Positions 8,960 to 16,959 of a stretch of DNA of 64,000 nt are shown here, one piece after another; position 1 is the first letter of the stretch; each line of letters opens with the position of its first letter. The stretch is from Bacteroidales bacterium (GTDB lineage Bacteria > Bacteroidota > Bacteroidia > Bacteroidales > F082): positions 1-64,000 of the forward strand of contig JAKSMX010000004.1 of the NCBI GenBank assembly GCA_024400305.1. The letters run 5' to 3'. The translations under genes and the position numbers were made by a program. The notes beneath the pieces were generated by a model. That model searched no databases, was not told the origin of the DNA, and saw nothing but the letters and a program-made list of their open reading frames with translations.

Positions 8960-8984
8960 CCGGGTACACATTCAGTGTACCCGG
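8960..8984. repeat. Perfect 10-bp hairpin of the left RAYT end
   Basis: CCGGGTACAC and GTGTACCCGG pair perfectly around the loop ATTCA. The right end (about 9519-9552) has a related but longer arm with two mismatches that would be G-U pairs in RNA. It may also serve as a terminator-like structure for mpl, though no T-run follows. Confidence 0.8.
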
Positions 8985-8995
8985 TTATTGAAGTG

Positions 8996-9010
8996 GTGCC
9001 TTGCAGGCAC
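8996..9010. repeat. REP-like hairpin, left inner copy
   Basis: GTGCCT-TGC-AGGCAC is a 6-bp stem with a three-base loop. Its inverted partner is at 9492-9508 on the other side of the transposase gene. Confidence 0.75.
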
Positions 9011-9035
9011 TTTTGTTTAACCAAAAATTATGTTT

Positions 9036-9491
9036 ATGAGCCATATTTGTTTTATTTATCATATTGTATGGAGAACGTATCGTTCTGAAATGACAATTGT
9101 AGAAGAAAATGAAAAGGAGTTATATGCTTATATCTTTGGCATTTGTAAAAATAAAAATTGTCATCTGTACAGGATTAACTCCATGCCTGACCACGTTCAT
9201 ATCTGTGTCAGCATACATCCAAGCATTAGTGTAAGTGAATTTATGAAAGTCTTGAAAGGTGAGACCTCAAAATGGATGAAAGACAATAAGGATATGTTTC
9301 CGAATTTTGTCGGCTGGGGAGAAGGCTATGCCGCATTTACATACAGTGACAAGGATAAACCAAACATAATCAATTATATAAAGAATCAAAAGATACACCA
9401 CAAAAGAGAGACGTTCCCGCAGGAATACAGACATTGGCTGCTGACAGAAGGTCAGGATCCCGAATCAGATACTTTATTAAGAGACAAGTAA
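9036..9491 (+). CDS. REP-associated tyrosine transposase (IS200-like, Y1 HUH)
   Basis: About 151 residues from MSHICFIYHIVW; an ATG two codons earlier at 9030 is equally possible. The opening HIVWRT, the central PDHVHICVSIHPSISVSEFMKVLKG with the His-x-His metal motif, and the C-terminal INYIKNQKIHH with a candidate catalytic Tyr are the Y1-transposase signature. The length matches single-domain RAYTs. These enzymes nick single-stranded hairpin ends and move or spread short palindromes. The TAA stop at 9489-9491 abuts the right inner hairpin. The flanking hairpins and related short palindromes elsewhere in the window suggest this enzyme, or a relative, has acted on this genome. Confidence 0.87.
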   Translation: MSHICFIYHIVWRTYRSEMTIVEENEKELYAYIFGICKNKNCHLYRINSMPDHVHICVSIHPSISVSEFMKVLKGETSKWMKDNKDMFPNFVGWGEGYAAFTYSDKDKPNIINYIKNQKIHHKRETFPQEYRHWLLTEGQDPESDTLLRDK

Positions 9492-9508
9492 AGTGCCTGT
9501 AAGGCACT
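9492..9508. repeat. REP-like hairpin, right inner copy
   Basis: AGTGCCT-GTA-AGGCACT is a 7-bp stem with a three-base loop, directly after the transposase stop codon. It is the inverted partner of 8996-9010. Confidence 0.75.
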
Positions 9509-9559
9509 ATTTGAATAACCGGGTACATGGAGGCGCAGCCGACATGTGTCCGGCAACAG

Positions 9560-12019
9560 CTAAAAATTGAATGTAATCTTAATCTTGTAAGCGAAGTTAT
9601 CGCCCACATTGTCAAAGGAATACGGGCCGTAACGATACAGGCACGCAAATCCGAGGCGGGCGGTTCCGAGGTCGAGGATGTTCTCGATGGCGAGACCGCT
9701 TTCATAATACCCGTCTTTGATGGATTTGAATTCGTGGTCGAGTGTCGAATATTTGTCAGAATCCTTCAGGTCACCGATGCCGATGTTTGTCAGGAAAATA
9801 AATTCTGGTTTGAAGACATTGGAATTGAATAATTTGCCGAAATTGTGACTGAAAAACAAAGCCGCGAACCTGTCACAGAAAAACTCATTCGGTGCCATCG
9901 TTGTGAAACTTTCAGTCGCATAAACCCCGAATCCGGAGCCTGTTCCGAACATGCTGAAGATCTCGTTGAAAGGAATATCACCGAAGACATAACCGGCTTG
10001 GATTGTCAACGACGACTTGCCGATGTAACGGAATTTCCAGTAATCGGAGAACTGAAACTGGATTTTGTCGAAACCATGCTGGCATCCGAAAACGTTTTTC
10101 AGGCCTTTCTGATAGCCGATCCAGATTTCAGGCTTGCCTCTTTCGACAACGACAAGACCTTTCGGGCTGCCCATCAGACGTTCTCCGAAAGCGATTTTCA
10201 ACCTGAAATCGAGTTTTGAAATCTTGAACTGACCCCAATAATCGTTGTGTTTATCGTAATAATCATTGTCAACGCCATTTACGCTGAACTTCACAAAGCC
10301 TTGGAAAATCCTGCCGAAACGACGCGAAAATTCAGCAGTGAGCGAGGTGTTGAGCGTCGTCCATTTGGTGTAATAATATTTGAAATAACTCTCGTCAAGA
10401 GGACTGTATTCGTCGCCTGAAAAACCGTAGTGTCCGACTTTCTGAAATTTTCTGTCAAAAGCAAGATTCATGTCGAAATTGTGTTTCTTGTCCATTCTGA
10501 CAAAGAAATTCCCGCCATAATTCAGCTTGTTGGCGGCGAACCAATAGCCGCCGTATGCGCCGATGCTGATTCGTTTCGACATTTTCTGGTTTGTCTTCGC
10601 ACCGAAACCAAGGTAAAAGCCGTTTGCGTCGTTGTAAGAAAGAATGTCGTGAAGTTTTATGTCAACTGCCCCTGCCGGAACGCATCCGTCTTCCATGATT
10701 GTCATGGCATTTTCAATGAGTTTGTCAGCGTCAATCCCGGCTTTTTTCTCCATTCTGTTGACGAAGGCGTTGGTCTTTGCGACCCTTCTGCTTACGCTAT
10801 CGTTTCTGAATTGCCGCCAGAAATCGTCGTCTCTTTCTGTTGATTTTTCAGCGATGTCGATGTCGGTGTTCCCGAAAGTTTTGTTGCTAATCTCTTCATT
10901 TACTTTGATGTTACTGATGTAGCTTTTGCCGATTCCGAGCAATTTGACTGTGTTTTCCTGTCCTGGTTTGGCTGATATATACACTTCGTTTTTGCCGTCG
11001 GTGAACATCTCAAAAAACTCAATGTCGGTGTTGAGCTGCTGCGGAAACCACACGGAATCATTGACTTTCGTGTAAAGCTGCTGGATTTTGAACTTGATAT
11101 TAAATAGAGCATCGGGCTTCGGCTCGGTCGCAGGTTCGGCTTTGACATTCGCCACAGCCCAGCAGTCGGAATGTATCGTCAGAACGCCTTTCAGTCCGTC
11201 GAACGTCGTGCCGCGTCTCGGCTTGAAGGAGATTTGGAAAATCGTGTCGCCTTCCCCGGTCGGAATCTTCGACTCGATATTGAAAAAATATTTCGACGTG
11301 CTTCCCGGAGTGATGGGGTTGACGTAGTCTTTATCGTTGATTTTTATGAAGTTATCATAGAAACTCAGGCTCTGCATTCCTTCGATGACGTAAAAATACA
11401 TCGGGTTCGACAGTCCGGAAATTATGTTCGCCTTGATTTCCTTTTTGTTCTTATTCGGTTTTTTATGATATTTTTCGGAAACCGTCTCCATGATCATCAG
11501 GTCGCTGCGGCGCACGAAATTGTTGATGTTCATCAGCGCGGTGTCGGTGATTAAGGTCGTGTCAAGCGTCAGAATCATTCTGTCGAAGATGGTGTAAGAA
11601 TAGGAATCGAGGTTTTCGGGGTCATTTCTCTTGCGGTTTTTTATGACATTTTCGATGATCCGGTGAGCTGGATTTTCGCCTGCGTGAACTATAACTTCCT
11701 GCAATTCAATGTTTTCGTTCTGAAGAAAAATCTTATTGTTCAGTTTTTTAACTTCTTCAACTGTCAGTGATTTTGATTTGTAACCGACGTATGAAAATGT
11801 CAGATTTCTGATTTCGTTGTGGCTTCTGATTTCGAAATTTCCGTCAATATCCGTGGTCGTTCCGAGCGTCCCGTCATTATTGATAATGATGTTGACAAAT
11901 GCGAGATTCTGTTTCGACGTGCTGTCAGCAACGTGACCTTTTATTCCGAAAGTCTGCGCATTTGAAGTTAAACAGTTGATTATCAATATTAAATTTAAAA
12001 GATATTTCAATATTTTCAT
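9560..12019 (-). CDS. DUF5686 outer-membrane protein with carboxypeptidase-regulatory domain
   Basis: An 819-residue protein with a signal peptide (residues 1-21, ending TSNAQ). A CarboxypepD-reg-like beta domain at about 24-110 follows (GIKGHVADSTSKQNLAFVNII, then GTTTDIDGNFEIR and YVGYKSKSL), and then a long DUF5686 body. The second half is rich in alternating aromatic/polar strands such as FSRRFGRIFQGFVKFSVNG and ends in ...KIKITFNF with a terminal Phe, as expected for an outer-membrane beta-barrel recognised by BAM. The family is common in Bacteroidota and its cargo is unknown. The TAG stop (9560-9562) lies inside the right terminal repeat of the RAYT element. Its promoter box is at 12038-12045. 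Confidence 0.88.
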   Translation of the reverse strand: MKILKYLLNLILIINCLTSNAQTFGIKGHVADSTSKQNLAFVNIIINNDGTLGTTTDIDGNFEIRSHNEIRNLTFSYVGYKSKSLTVEEVKKLNNKIFLQNENIELQEVIVHAGENPAHRIIENVIKNRKRNDPENLDSYSYTIFDRMILTLDTTLITDTALMNINNFVRRSDLMIMETVSEKYHKKPNKNKKEIKANIISGLSNPMYFYVIEGMQSLSFYDNFIKINDKDYVNPITPGSTSKYFFNIESKIPTGEGDTIFQISFKPRRGTTFDGLKGVLTIHSDCWAVANVKAEPATEPKPDALFNIKFKIQQLYTKVNDSVWFPQQLNTDIEFFEMFTDGKNEVYISAKPGQENTVKLLGIGKSYISNIKVNEEISNKTFGNTDIDIAEKSTERDDDFWRQFRNDSVSRRVAKTNAFVNRMEKKAGIDADKLIENAMTIMEDGCVPAGAVDIKLHDILSYNDANGFYLGFGAKTNQKMSKRISIGAYGGYWFAANKLNYGGNFFVRMDKKHNFDMNLAFDRKFQKVGHYGFSGDEYSPLDESYFKYYYTKWTTLNTSLTAEFSRRFGRIFQGFVKFSVNGVDNDYYDKHNDYWGQFKISKLDFRLKIAFGERLMGSPKGLVVVERGKPEIWIGYQKGLKNVFGCQHGFDKIQFQFSDYWKFRYIGKSSLTIQAGYVFGDIPFNEIFSMFGTGSGFGVYATESFTTMAPNEFFCDRFAALFFSHNFGKLFNSNVFKPEFIFLTNIGIGDLKDSDKYSTLDHEFKSIKDGYYESGLAIENILDLGTARLGFACLYRYGPYSFDNVGDNFAYKIKITFNF

Positions 12020-12037
12020 GTGTTGTCAAATATTTTG

Positions 12038-12045
12038 CAAAAATA
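12038..12045 (-). promoter_or_regulatory. -7 promoter box for the DUF5686 gene
   Basis: TATTTTTG on the minus strand, 18 bases upstream of the ATG at 12019. Confidence 0.5.
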
Positions 12046-12087
12046 CAATTTTTGAATTAATAAGTTTATGCGTTTTGAAAAATAAAG

Positions 12088-12095
12088 TATTTTTG
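12088..12095 (+). promoter_or_regulatory. -7 promoter box for the nitroreductase gene
   Basis: TATTTTTG on the plus strand, 13 bases upstream of the ATG at 12109. It faces away from the box at 12038-12045. Confidence 0.5.
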
Positions 12096-12108
12096 CAAAA
12101 AAATTAAT

Positions 12109-12738
12109 ATGGCAGACGGATATTTGGAGAAGCGCATGGATGAATTTAATTCCGGCGCGAAAAAGTCAGTGAAACACGTTTCATTGGACATTTTATTTGA
12201 GAAAAACCGCAGTTACCGTGGTTATAAAACGGATTTCGTTGTCAAGCAGGATATGCTTGAACGCATCGTCAATGTGAACACAAAGATTGCTTCGGGGAAA
12301 AACCAGCAAGCTCTTCGTTTTAAATTAGTTACGAAAGGTGAGGATGCTGATTTTGTCAACGGAACCATCAAGCTCGGCGGGATGCTGCCCGAACTTCATC
12401 TGCCGTATAAAGGCACCGAACCGGAAGCTTTCGTCATCGTCTGCGGCACCGTTCCCGAAAATAAAATCCTTGACATTGACCTCGGAATCTCTCTTCAGAG
12501 CATGTCGCTGAAAGCAACGGAAATGGGGCTTAACGCATTGATTATATGTGCTTTCAACAAAACCAATATCGCAGAACATTTCAATTTGAAATACGAACCG
12601 CTGGCGATTCTCGCTGTCGGGAAAGGCGCAGAAAACATCAAGTTGAAACCGATTTCGCCGGAGGAAAGCAAGGCTTACTTCCGTGAGGACGGCGTTCATT
12701 ACGTCCCGAAACTGAAATTAGAAGACATAATTTTGTAA
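12109..12738 (+). CDS. Nitroreductase family protein
   Basis: A 209-residue FMN-dependent nitroreductase-fold protein. It shows the family's opening (KNRSYRGY, with an Arg-Ser/Thr-Arg-like FMN phosphate contact), GKNQQALRFKLV in place of the common PS..N.QPWR, a DLGISLQSMSLKATEMGLNALII helix and LAILAVGKGAENIKL near the C-terminus. These enzymes reduce quinones, flavins or nitro compounds with NAD(P)H in the cytoplasm; the substrate is not readable. Nineteen bases separate it from the FKBP gene, so the pair is probably one operon driven from 12088-12095. Confidence 0.88.
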   Translation: MADGYLEKRMDEFNSGAKKSVKHVSLDILFEKNRSYRGYKTDFVVKQDMLERIVNVNTKIASGKNQQALRFKLVTKGEDADFVNGTIKLGGMLPELHLPYKGTEPEAFVIVCGTVPENKILDIDLGISLQSMSLKATEMGLNALIICAFNKTNIAEHFNLKYEPLAILAVGKGAENIKLKPISPEESKAYFREDGVHYVPKLKLEDIIL

Positions 12739-12757
12739 AATCTAAAAAATTAATATC

Positions 12758-13156
12758 ATGACAAGACAGGAATATTATAAGAAAAATCAGGAATGGCTTG
12801 CTGAGAAAGCCAAGGAAGAAGGGGTGGTTGCATTGCCTAAAGGCATATATTACAAAGTGTTAGCGTCTGGCGAAGACAACGGAGTCACCGCAACGAAAAA
12901 CAGCATCGTCACGGCACATTATGCAGGAAGAACCATCGACGGAAAACAATTTGACAGCAGCTTCGGCGGCGAACCGCTCACGATACGTCTCCGCGAACTC
13001 ATCGAAGGCTGGATCATCGCGATGCAGCAGATGCATGTAGGCGACAAATGGGAACTTTATCTTCCGGCTGAAATGGGCTACGGCAACTATTCGATGCCTG
13101 GAATCCCAGCCGGCTCGACACTGATTTTTGAAATAGAACTTCTTGCTATTCAGTAG
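12758..13156 (+). CDS. FKBP-type peptidyl-prolyl cis-trans isomerase
   Basis: A 132-residue protein made of a short N-terminal helix and a single FKBP domain. Typical segments are G...TATKNSIVTAHYAGRTIDGKQFDSSF, the Leu-rich LRELIEGWIIAMQQMHVGDKWELYLPAEMGYG and GIPAGSTLIFEIELL at the end. FKBPs speed prolyl bond isomerisation during protein folding. The ILE-GLY-TRP core (EGW) of the active site is retained. No signal peptide is seen, so it is probably cytoplasmic, unlike the exported FKBPs common in the phylum. Confidence 0.92.
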   Translation: MTRQEYYKKNQEWLAEKAKEEGVVALPKGIYYKVLASGEDNGVTATKNSIVTAHYAGRTIDGKQFDSSFGGEPLTIRLRELIEGWIIAMQQMHVGDKWELYLPAEMGYGNYSMPGIPAGSTLIFEIELLAIQ

Positions 13157-13185
13157 GAGATTGAGGTAATTAGGGGATTGGGGAA

Positions 13186-13250
13186 AACCGCATGGCGGTT
13201 GCAAAATCCGTTGGAATATAAATGGTAAAAACAAAAACCGCATAGCGGTT
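13186..13250. repeat. Pair of short REP-like hairpins (AACCGC-N3-GCGGTT)
   Basis: AACCGC-ATG-GCGGTT at 13186-13200 and AACCGC-ATA-GCGGTT at 13236-13250 are near-identical 6-bp hairpins, both followed by GCA and spaced 50 bases start to start. They lie between the FKBP gene and the fucose-isomerase-like gene. The stem is the same as the core of the hairpin at 57973-57987. Confidence 0.7.
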
Positions 13251-13265
13251 GCATATCAATTAATT

Positions 13266-14549
13266 ATGAATGAGATTTTGATTCTTCGCTCGTCGTTTCA
13301 AACCGACGAATATGTAAAAAATGAATACGCAGAACTGCTGCGCTTGCTCACAGAAAAATGTAATGCAAGCTTCAATGTGACAGGCGAGGAGATGCCGCTT
13401 CCGCAAATTGATAAGCATGACACTTTCCTCGTTGCGACCGGCGGTGTGGAGGGACTTTTTGTCAGACTTCTTGAAAACGGAATTGTCGGAGAAAATGTCA
13501 CGTTGATTGCCGACGGCAGGAACAACTCGCTCGCGGCATCAATGGAGATTTTGACTTTCCTCAACGAAAAAGGCGGAAACGGAAGAATCCTTCACGGAAC
13601 AAACGACGAAATCGTTGCAGAAATGATTGGTTCACAACAAATTAAGTCGGATAAAGAGTCCGCTTCAAATAACGATTGCGAAAACGTTAAAAGCAGCGAC
13701 ATTATTGAGTTCAACAGAATCGCCATCTTCGGCGAGCCGTCCGACTGGCTCATTGCAAGCGGCGTTGACCGCGAGTTTGTCAGGGAAAAGTTCAACATCG
13801 ATTTCGTGAATATCGACATTGAACGCCTTGTTACACGAGTGCAACTCATTGATGATGAGATGGTTGAACTTCTGACAAAAGACCACGAAGATTCCGGCAT
13901 CACATTCGGCGAGGCAAGTCACCGCGATTTGCTGAACTCATTGAAACTGTATTTGGCGATAAGTCAGATTTGTCATGAGGAAAACTGTACTTGTCTGACA
14001 ATCAGATGTTTTGATATTGTCAAACAGCTCAATGCAACGAGTTGTCTCGCTCTTGCGTTGCTCAACGACGAAGGTATTGACGCTTCGTGCGAGGGTGATT
14101 TGCAATCGCTGCTTACCATGATTATGGCTCGTAGGATTGCATGGCAGCCAGCATTCATGGCGAATCCGTCGGGCATGTCGAAAGAAAACGGAACCACAAC
14201 ATTTGCGCATTGCACCATACCGATGTCAATGTGCAAAAAGTATGGTTTCAGGAGTCATTTCGAGTCGGGGATTGGAATCGCGATAGCAGGTGAGATGCCT
14301 GTAAATCAGAAATATACGATTTTCAAATGGGGCGGCAGACGGCTTGAACGTTTCTTCGTCGAAGAGGTTGACGCAGTCGAAAAACCATACAGCGAGCATC
14401 TTTGCAGGACGCAGATAACGTTTAAATTCTACAAGCCGGAATACATGCTTAACTGCCCGATCGGCAACCACCATATTATAATCAAAGGTGCTGTCGCCGG
14501 AAAGATCAGGCAGGCGATGAAGGAAATCGGAGTGTATGAAATTCGATAG
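13266..14549 (+). CDS. L-fucose/L-arabinose isomerase-like protein
   Basis: A 427-residue protein with the layout of the fucose-isomerase-like superfamily. An N-terminal Rossmann-like part (ILILRSSF..., FLVATGGVEGLFVRLLE, VTLIADGRNNSLAASMEILTFL) leads into a C-terminal barrel with ENCTCLTIRCFDIVKQLNATSCLALALLNDEGIDASCEGDL. Acidic residues in CLALALLNDEG and ASCEGDL and His in TTFAHCTIP are candidate metal and substrate contacts. The best-known enzymes isomerise aldoses to ketoses; this branch is often unannotated in Bacteroidota. No fucose kinase or aldolase is next to it, so the substrate is open. It ends before the hairpin at 14645-14663. Confidence 0.72.
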   Translation: MNEILILRSSFQTDEYVKNEYAELLRLLTEKCNASFNVTGEEMPLPQIDKHDTFLVATGGVEGLFVRLLENGIVGENVTLIADGRNNSLAASMEILTFLNEKGGNGRILHGTNDEIVAEMIGSQQIKSDKESASNNDCENVKSSDIIEFNRIAIFGEPSDWLIASGVDREFVREKFNIDFVNIDIERLVTRVQLIDDEMVELLTKDHEDSGITFGEASHRDLLNSLKLYLAISQICHEENCTCLTIRCFDIVKQLNATSCLALALLNDEGIDASCEGDLQSLLTMIMARRIAWQPAFMANPSGMSKENGTTTFAHCTIPMSMCKKYGFRSHFESGIGIAIAGEMPVNQKYTIFKWGGRRLERFFVEEVDAVEKPYSEHLCRTQITFKFYKPEYMLNCPIGNHHIIIKGAVAGKIRQAMKEIGVYEIR

Positions 14550-14644
14550 GTCCGTAATCAGTTAGGAGAATCATAAAATTCTTTCAACTGCCGTATGCAC
14601 TTATCGTCAGGTGTTAATGCTCGTCGGTCATGATGAAGAGGAAG

Positions 14645-14663
14645 CTCGTCGGACGAGTTTTTT
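14645..14663 (+). terminator. Short intrinsic terminator
   Basis: CTCGT-CGG-ACGAG followed by TTTTTT. It lies about 96 bases after the fucose-isomerase-like gene and 53 bases before the M28 peptidase. Confidence 0.6.
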
Positions 14664-14715
14664 CTTGCATATTACTTTGGAGTAACATATATCTACAGAA
14701 GCAAATATAATTGAC

Positions 14716-15975
14716 ATGAAGAGATTTTTACTTATCGTTACCTTGTTAATGCTTGTAAACACTGGGCATTCGCAGGATTTGAAACAGTACAGAAAAGACA
14801 TTAAGACGTTGAGTTCCAAGAAGATGGAAGGACGTGGCTACTGCAAGAACGGAATGAACAAAGCGGCGGCTTTCCTCGCCAATGAGTTTGAGAAAATCGG
14901 TGTCGAAAAGGTGAAAGGTTCTTATTATCAGGCTTTTTCCTACGACGTGAACGTTTTTCCCGGCAAGGCAGAAGTCAGGATTGATGGAAAGAAACTGCAG
15001 GTCGGCGAACAATGGGTGGCACGTGAGTTCTCGCCCGGTTGCCATGGCACTTACGACATTTATTACATTGATACTCTGAATTTTGACGGAAAGAAACTCA
15101 TGACCGACATCAATGCGGGTTTGTACGATGAGAAGTTTATCGTCATCGACTGGGATTTTTACCGCAGCCATTACCGCGACCTGAATGGGTTCACACGAGG
15201 CCGTCAGAAAGGCATCATCTGCCGTTGGAGCACGCCGCTGAAATTCTATAAGGCGTACAGCGATTTCCTCGCCCCGACGGTGATCATCTGGGTCAACTCG
15301 GAGTTCGGAGATGACGCAAAACAGATTGAGATAAACCTTGACAATCAATTCTTTAAGAATTATCAGGTGAGAAATGTGATTGGAATGATCCCGGGAACGA
15401 AATATCCAGACAGCACTTTTGTTGTGACGGCGCACTATGACCATCAAGGACATCTCGGAGCGAGACAGTATTATCCGGGAGCCAACGACAACGCCTCCGG
15501 CACGGCGATGCTCATGAATCTCGCACGTTATTACATAAAAAACCGCCCCGAATATTCTGTCGTTTTCATCGCCTTCGCCGGCGAGGAAGCCGGTTTGCGC
15601 GGCTCGACTTACTACGTTGAAAATCCGATGCTTCCACTTGAAAACATAAAGTATCTCATCAACCTCGACATGATTGGCGACAATGGTGTCAATCTTTATG
15701 CCGAAACGAATGTGACAGGCGAGAGAGGTCTTCGTCTTTTTGAGGAAATAAATGAAGAAAACCAATTCTTTAACTCGATTCAGCAAGGCGAGTTGGCGGG
15801 CAACAGCGACCATTTCCCATTTACCGAAAAGAACGTGCCGGCGATATTGATGATGTTCGAGGAAGGCGATGCGTTCCCGTATTATCACACATACAAAGAC
15901 ACTGTCAAGACCATGAGTTTCGACAGCTTTGAGAAGATTTTCAAGATGGTCACGGAGTTTGTGAACAGGTATTAA
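14716..15975 (+). CDS. Secreted M28 family zinc aminopeptidase
   Basis: A 419-residue exported metallopeptidase. A signal peptide spans residues 1-19 (ending TGHSQ). The M28 zinc ligands are all visible: His in TAHYDHQGH (about 240), Asp in GANDNASGTAM (about 258), the catalytic and ligand Glu pair in AFAGEEAGLRGS (about 293), Asp in LINLDMIGDNG (about 317) and His in NSDHFPF (about 370). The region between about 80 and 220 is a PA-like insert. M28 enzymes remove N-terminal residues from peptides; the location would be periplasm or surface. It fits an amino-acid-fermenting lifestyle, together with the lysine operon. Confidence 0.9.
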   Translation: MKRFLLIVTLLMLVNTGHSQDLKQYRKDIKTLSSKKMEGRGYCKNGMNKAAAFLANEFEKIGVEKVKGSYYQAFSYDVNVFPGKAEVRIDGKKLQVGEQWVAREFSPGCHGTYDIYYIDTLNFDGKKLMTDINAGLYDEKFIVIDWDFYRSHYRDLNGFTRGRQKGIICRWSTPLKFYKAYSDFLAPTVIIWVNSEFGDDAKQIEINLDNQFFKNYQVRNVIGMIPGTKYPDSTFVVTAHYDHQGHLGARQYYPGANDNASGTAMLMNLARYYIKNRPEYSVVFIAFAGEEAGLRGSTYYVENPMLPLENIKYLINLDMIGDNGVNLYAETNVTGERGLRLFEEINEENQFFNSIQQGELAGNSDHFPFTEKNVPAILMMFEEGDAFPYYHTYKDTVKTMSFDSFEKIFKMVTEFVNRY

Positions 15976-16013
15976 AGTTTTGTTGTTGAATATAACTTGT
16001 TAAATTTAAAAAT

Positions 16014-16856
16014 ATGGCAGACGAAAAATTCAAGATATTGGAAGGTTACGCTCCGACTTACCGTTTCAGGATGCAGCTGCATTCGATGATTTACGGCAGA
16101 GATGCCGACAAGGTGCGGGAAGTGGAATCGTTTCTGAAGGAGATTGTCGAAAAAAGTGATTTCTCGATGTGCGTCCGCGCCGATGATTTCGAGAAAATCG
16201 TTGAATCAGACAGGGTTAAGAATATGTTTGAGACCGGACACGGCACGAGCAACGGAGGCGTTGAGACACGCCGGGAATGGGTGAGACGAATGTACGGAGT
16301 CAATTCGGACGGTCTTGAAAACTCCGATTTCCCGAAATACGGCGTTCTGACCGGCAAAAACAAGGTCGCCGACCTCGCCCGTGACCCCGACCTGTTTTAT
16401 CATTACGGCTCAATAATGCTCACGCTGCGGAAGGAGAATTTCATCGACCGCACGACGATGACAGTCGGAAGCAGCTTCAATTTCGATGAGTCGCTGCTTA
16501 AGTCCCCGACTTTTGTCAATAATCCCAAGGCATTATGTATCAAAGGCTTCCCGACAGACCCGACTTTGAATAAAGGCGGCTGGTTCAACGGACTGATGTT
16601 CTTTTACGACATGTTGAAAAACAATCGGCTTTCCGTTTCAAAGCCGAACGGACTCTCCATCGCCGTTGATGACATGCCCGGATTCGAGAATTACGAACTG
16701 CAATTCCACGGCGAAATCGTCTTCTCACGCGATGTCGAGTCGGTGACGTATTTCCCGCTTCAAGGCAACGAAGAGGAGATAATCGCAAAAGTTGCGCCGA
16801 AACTCGACGCGCTCGGAATCAGACATGACGGGTTTATGTCGGGCTTGCTGTTGTGA
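16014..16856 (+). CDS. DUF3626-like protein, function unknown
   Basis: A 280-residue cytoplasmic protein with no signal peptide. The central block MFETGHGTSNGGVETRREWVRRMYG, then FPKYGVLTGKN, then YHYGSIMLTLRKENFIDRTTMTVGSSF looks like the ordered Thr-Gly-x-SNGG / R-x-x-x-W / PKYG / GS / RTT-GdS motifs that I associate with DUF3626. The match is by eye and is a family-level suggestion only. The layout of short conserved motifs around Arg, Ser-Asn-Gly-Gly and Tyr-Gly is reminiscent of nucleotide-handling folds, but no catalytic role can be claimed. It lies between the M28 peptidase and the MerR operator and may share a transcript with the peptidase (38-base gap). Confidence 0.6.
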   Translation: MADEKFKILEGYAPTYRFRMQLHSMIYGRDADKVREVESFLKEIVEKSDFSMCVRADDFEKIVESDRVKNMFETGHGTSNGGVETRREWVRRMYGVNSDGLENSDFPKYGVLTGKNKVADLARDPDLFYHYGSIMLTLRKENFIDRTTMTVGSSFNFDESLLKSPTFVNNPKALCIKGFPTDPTLNKGGWFNGLMFFYDMLKNNRLSVSKPNGLSIAVDDMPGFENYELQFHGEIVFSRDVESVTYFPLQGNEEEIIAKVAPKLDALGIRHDGFMSGLLL

Positions 16857-16900
16857 TAAGTGACTGATATTTAAAGAAATAAAAAATAATTGAGAAATCG

Positions 16901-16934
16901 CTTGACTCGTCCGTAACGTCATGGTGTAATTTTG
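16901..16934 (+). promoter_or_regulatory. MerR-type promoter/operator
   Basis: CTTGAC at 16901-16906 and a -7 box TAATTTTG at 16927-16934 are separated by about 20 bases. The spacer carries the imperfect dyad GAC...CGTAACGTC...GG seen upstream of many MerR-family genes that regulate themselves by DNA twisting. The MerR gene begins 25 bases downstream. Confidence 0.6.
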
Positions 16935-16959
16935 CAGCGAATAACAAGTGCACGGTGTT

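Larger units (their letters stand above)
8947..9566 (+). mobile_element. RAYT/IS200-like element with long imperfect inverted ends
   Basis: The two ends (about 8947-9012 and 9490-9566) are imperfect inverted copies of each other. The outermost 17 bases, TTTTTAGCTGTTGCCGG, are identical in inverted orientation (8947-8963 and 9550-9566). Inside follow a GTAC...CCGG hairpin block, TAACCGGGTAC-like bases, and an AGTGCCT..AGGCACT hairpin on each side of the transposase gene. The element fills the whole gap between mpl and the DUF5686 gene, and both of those genes end on the TAG within its 17-base ends. This is the arrangement known for RAYT genes flanked by a pair of REP hairpins. Confidence 0.75.

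Noticed and set aside
8947..9566. CRISPR-like repeats around 9 kb
   Set aside because: The repeats are one inverted pair with a transposase between them, not a regular array with spacers.
14746..15888. 380-codon open frame on the minus strand
   Set aside because: It is exactly antisense to the M28 peptidase, which has a signal peptide and all zinc ligands. The antisense frame shows no domain and arises from codon bias.
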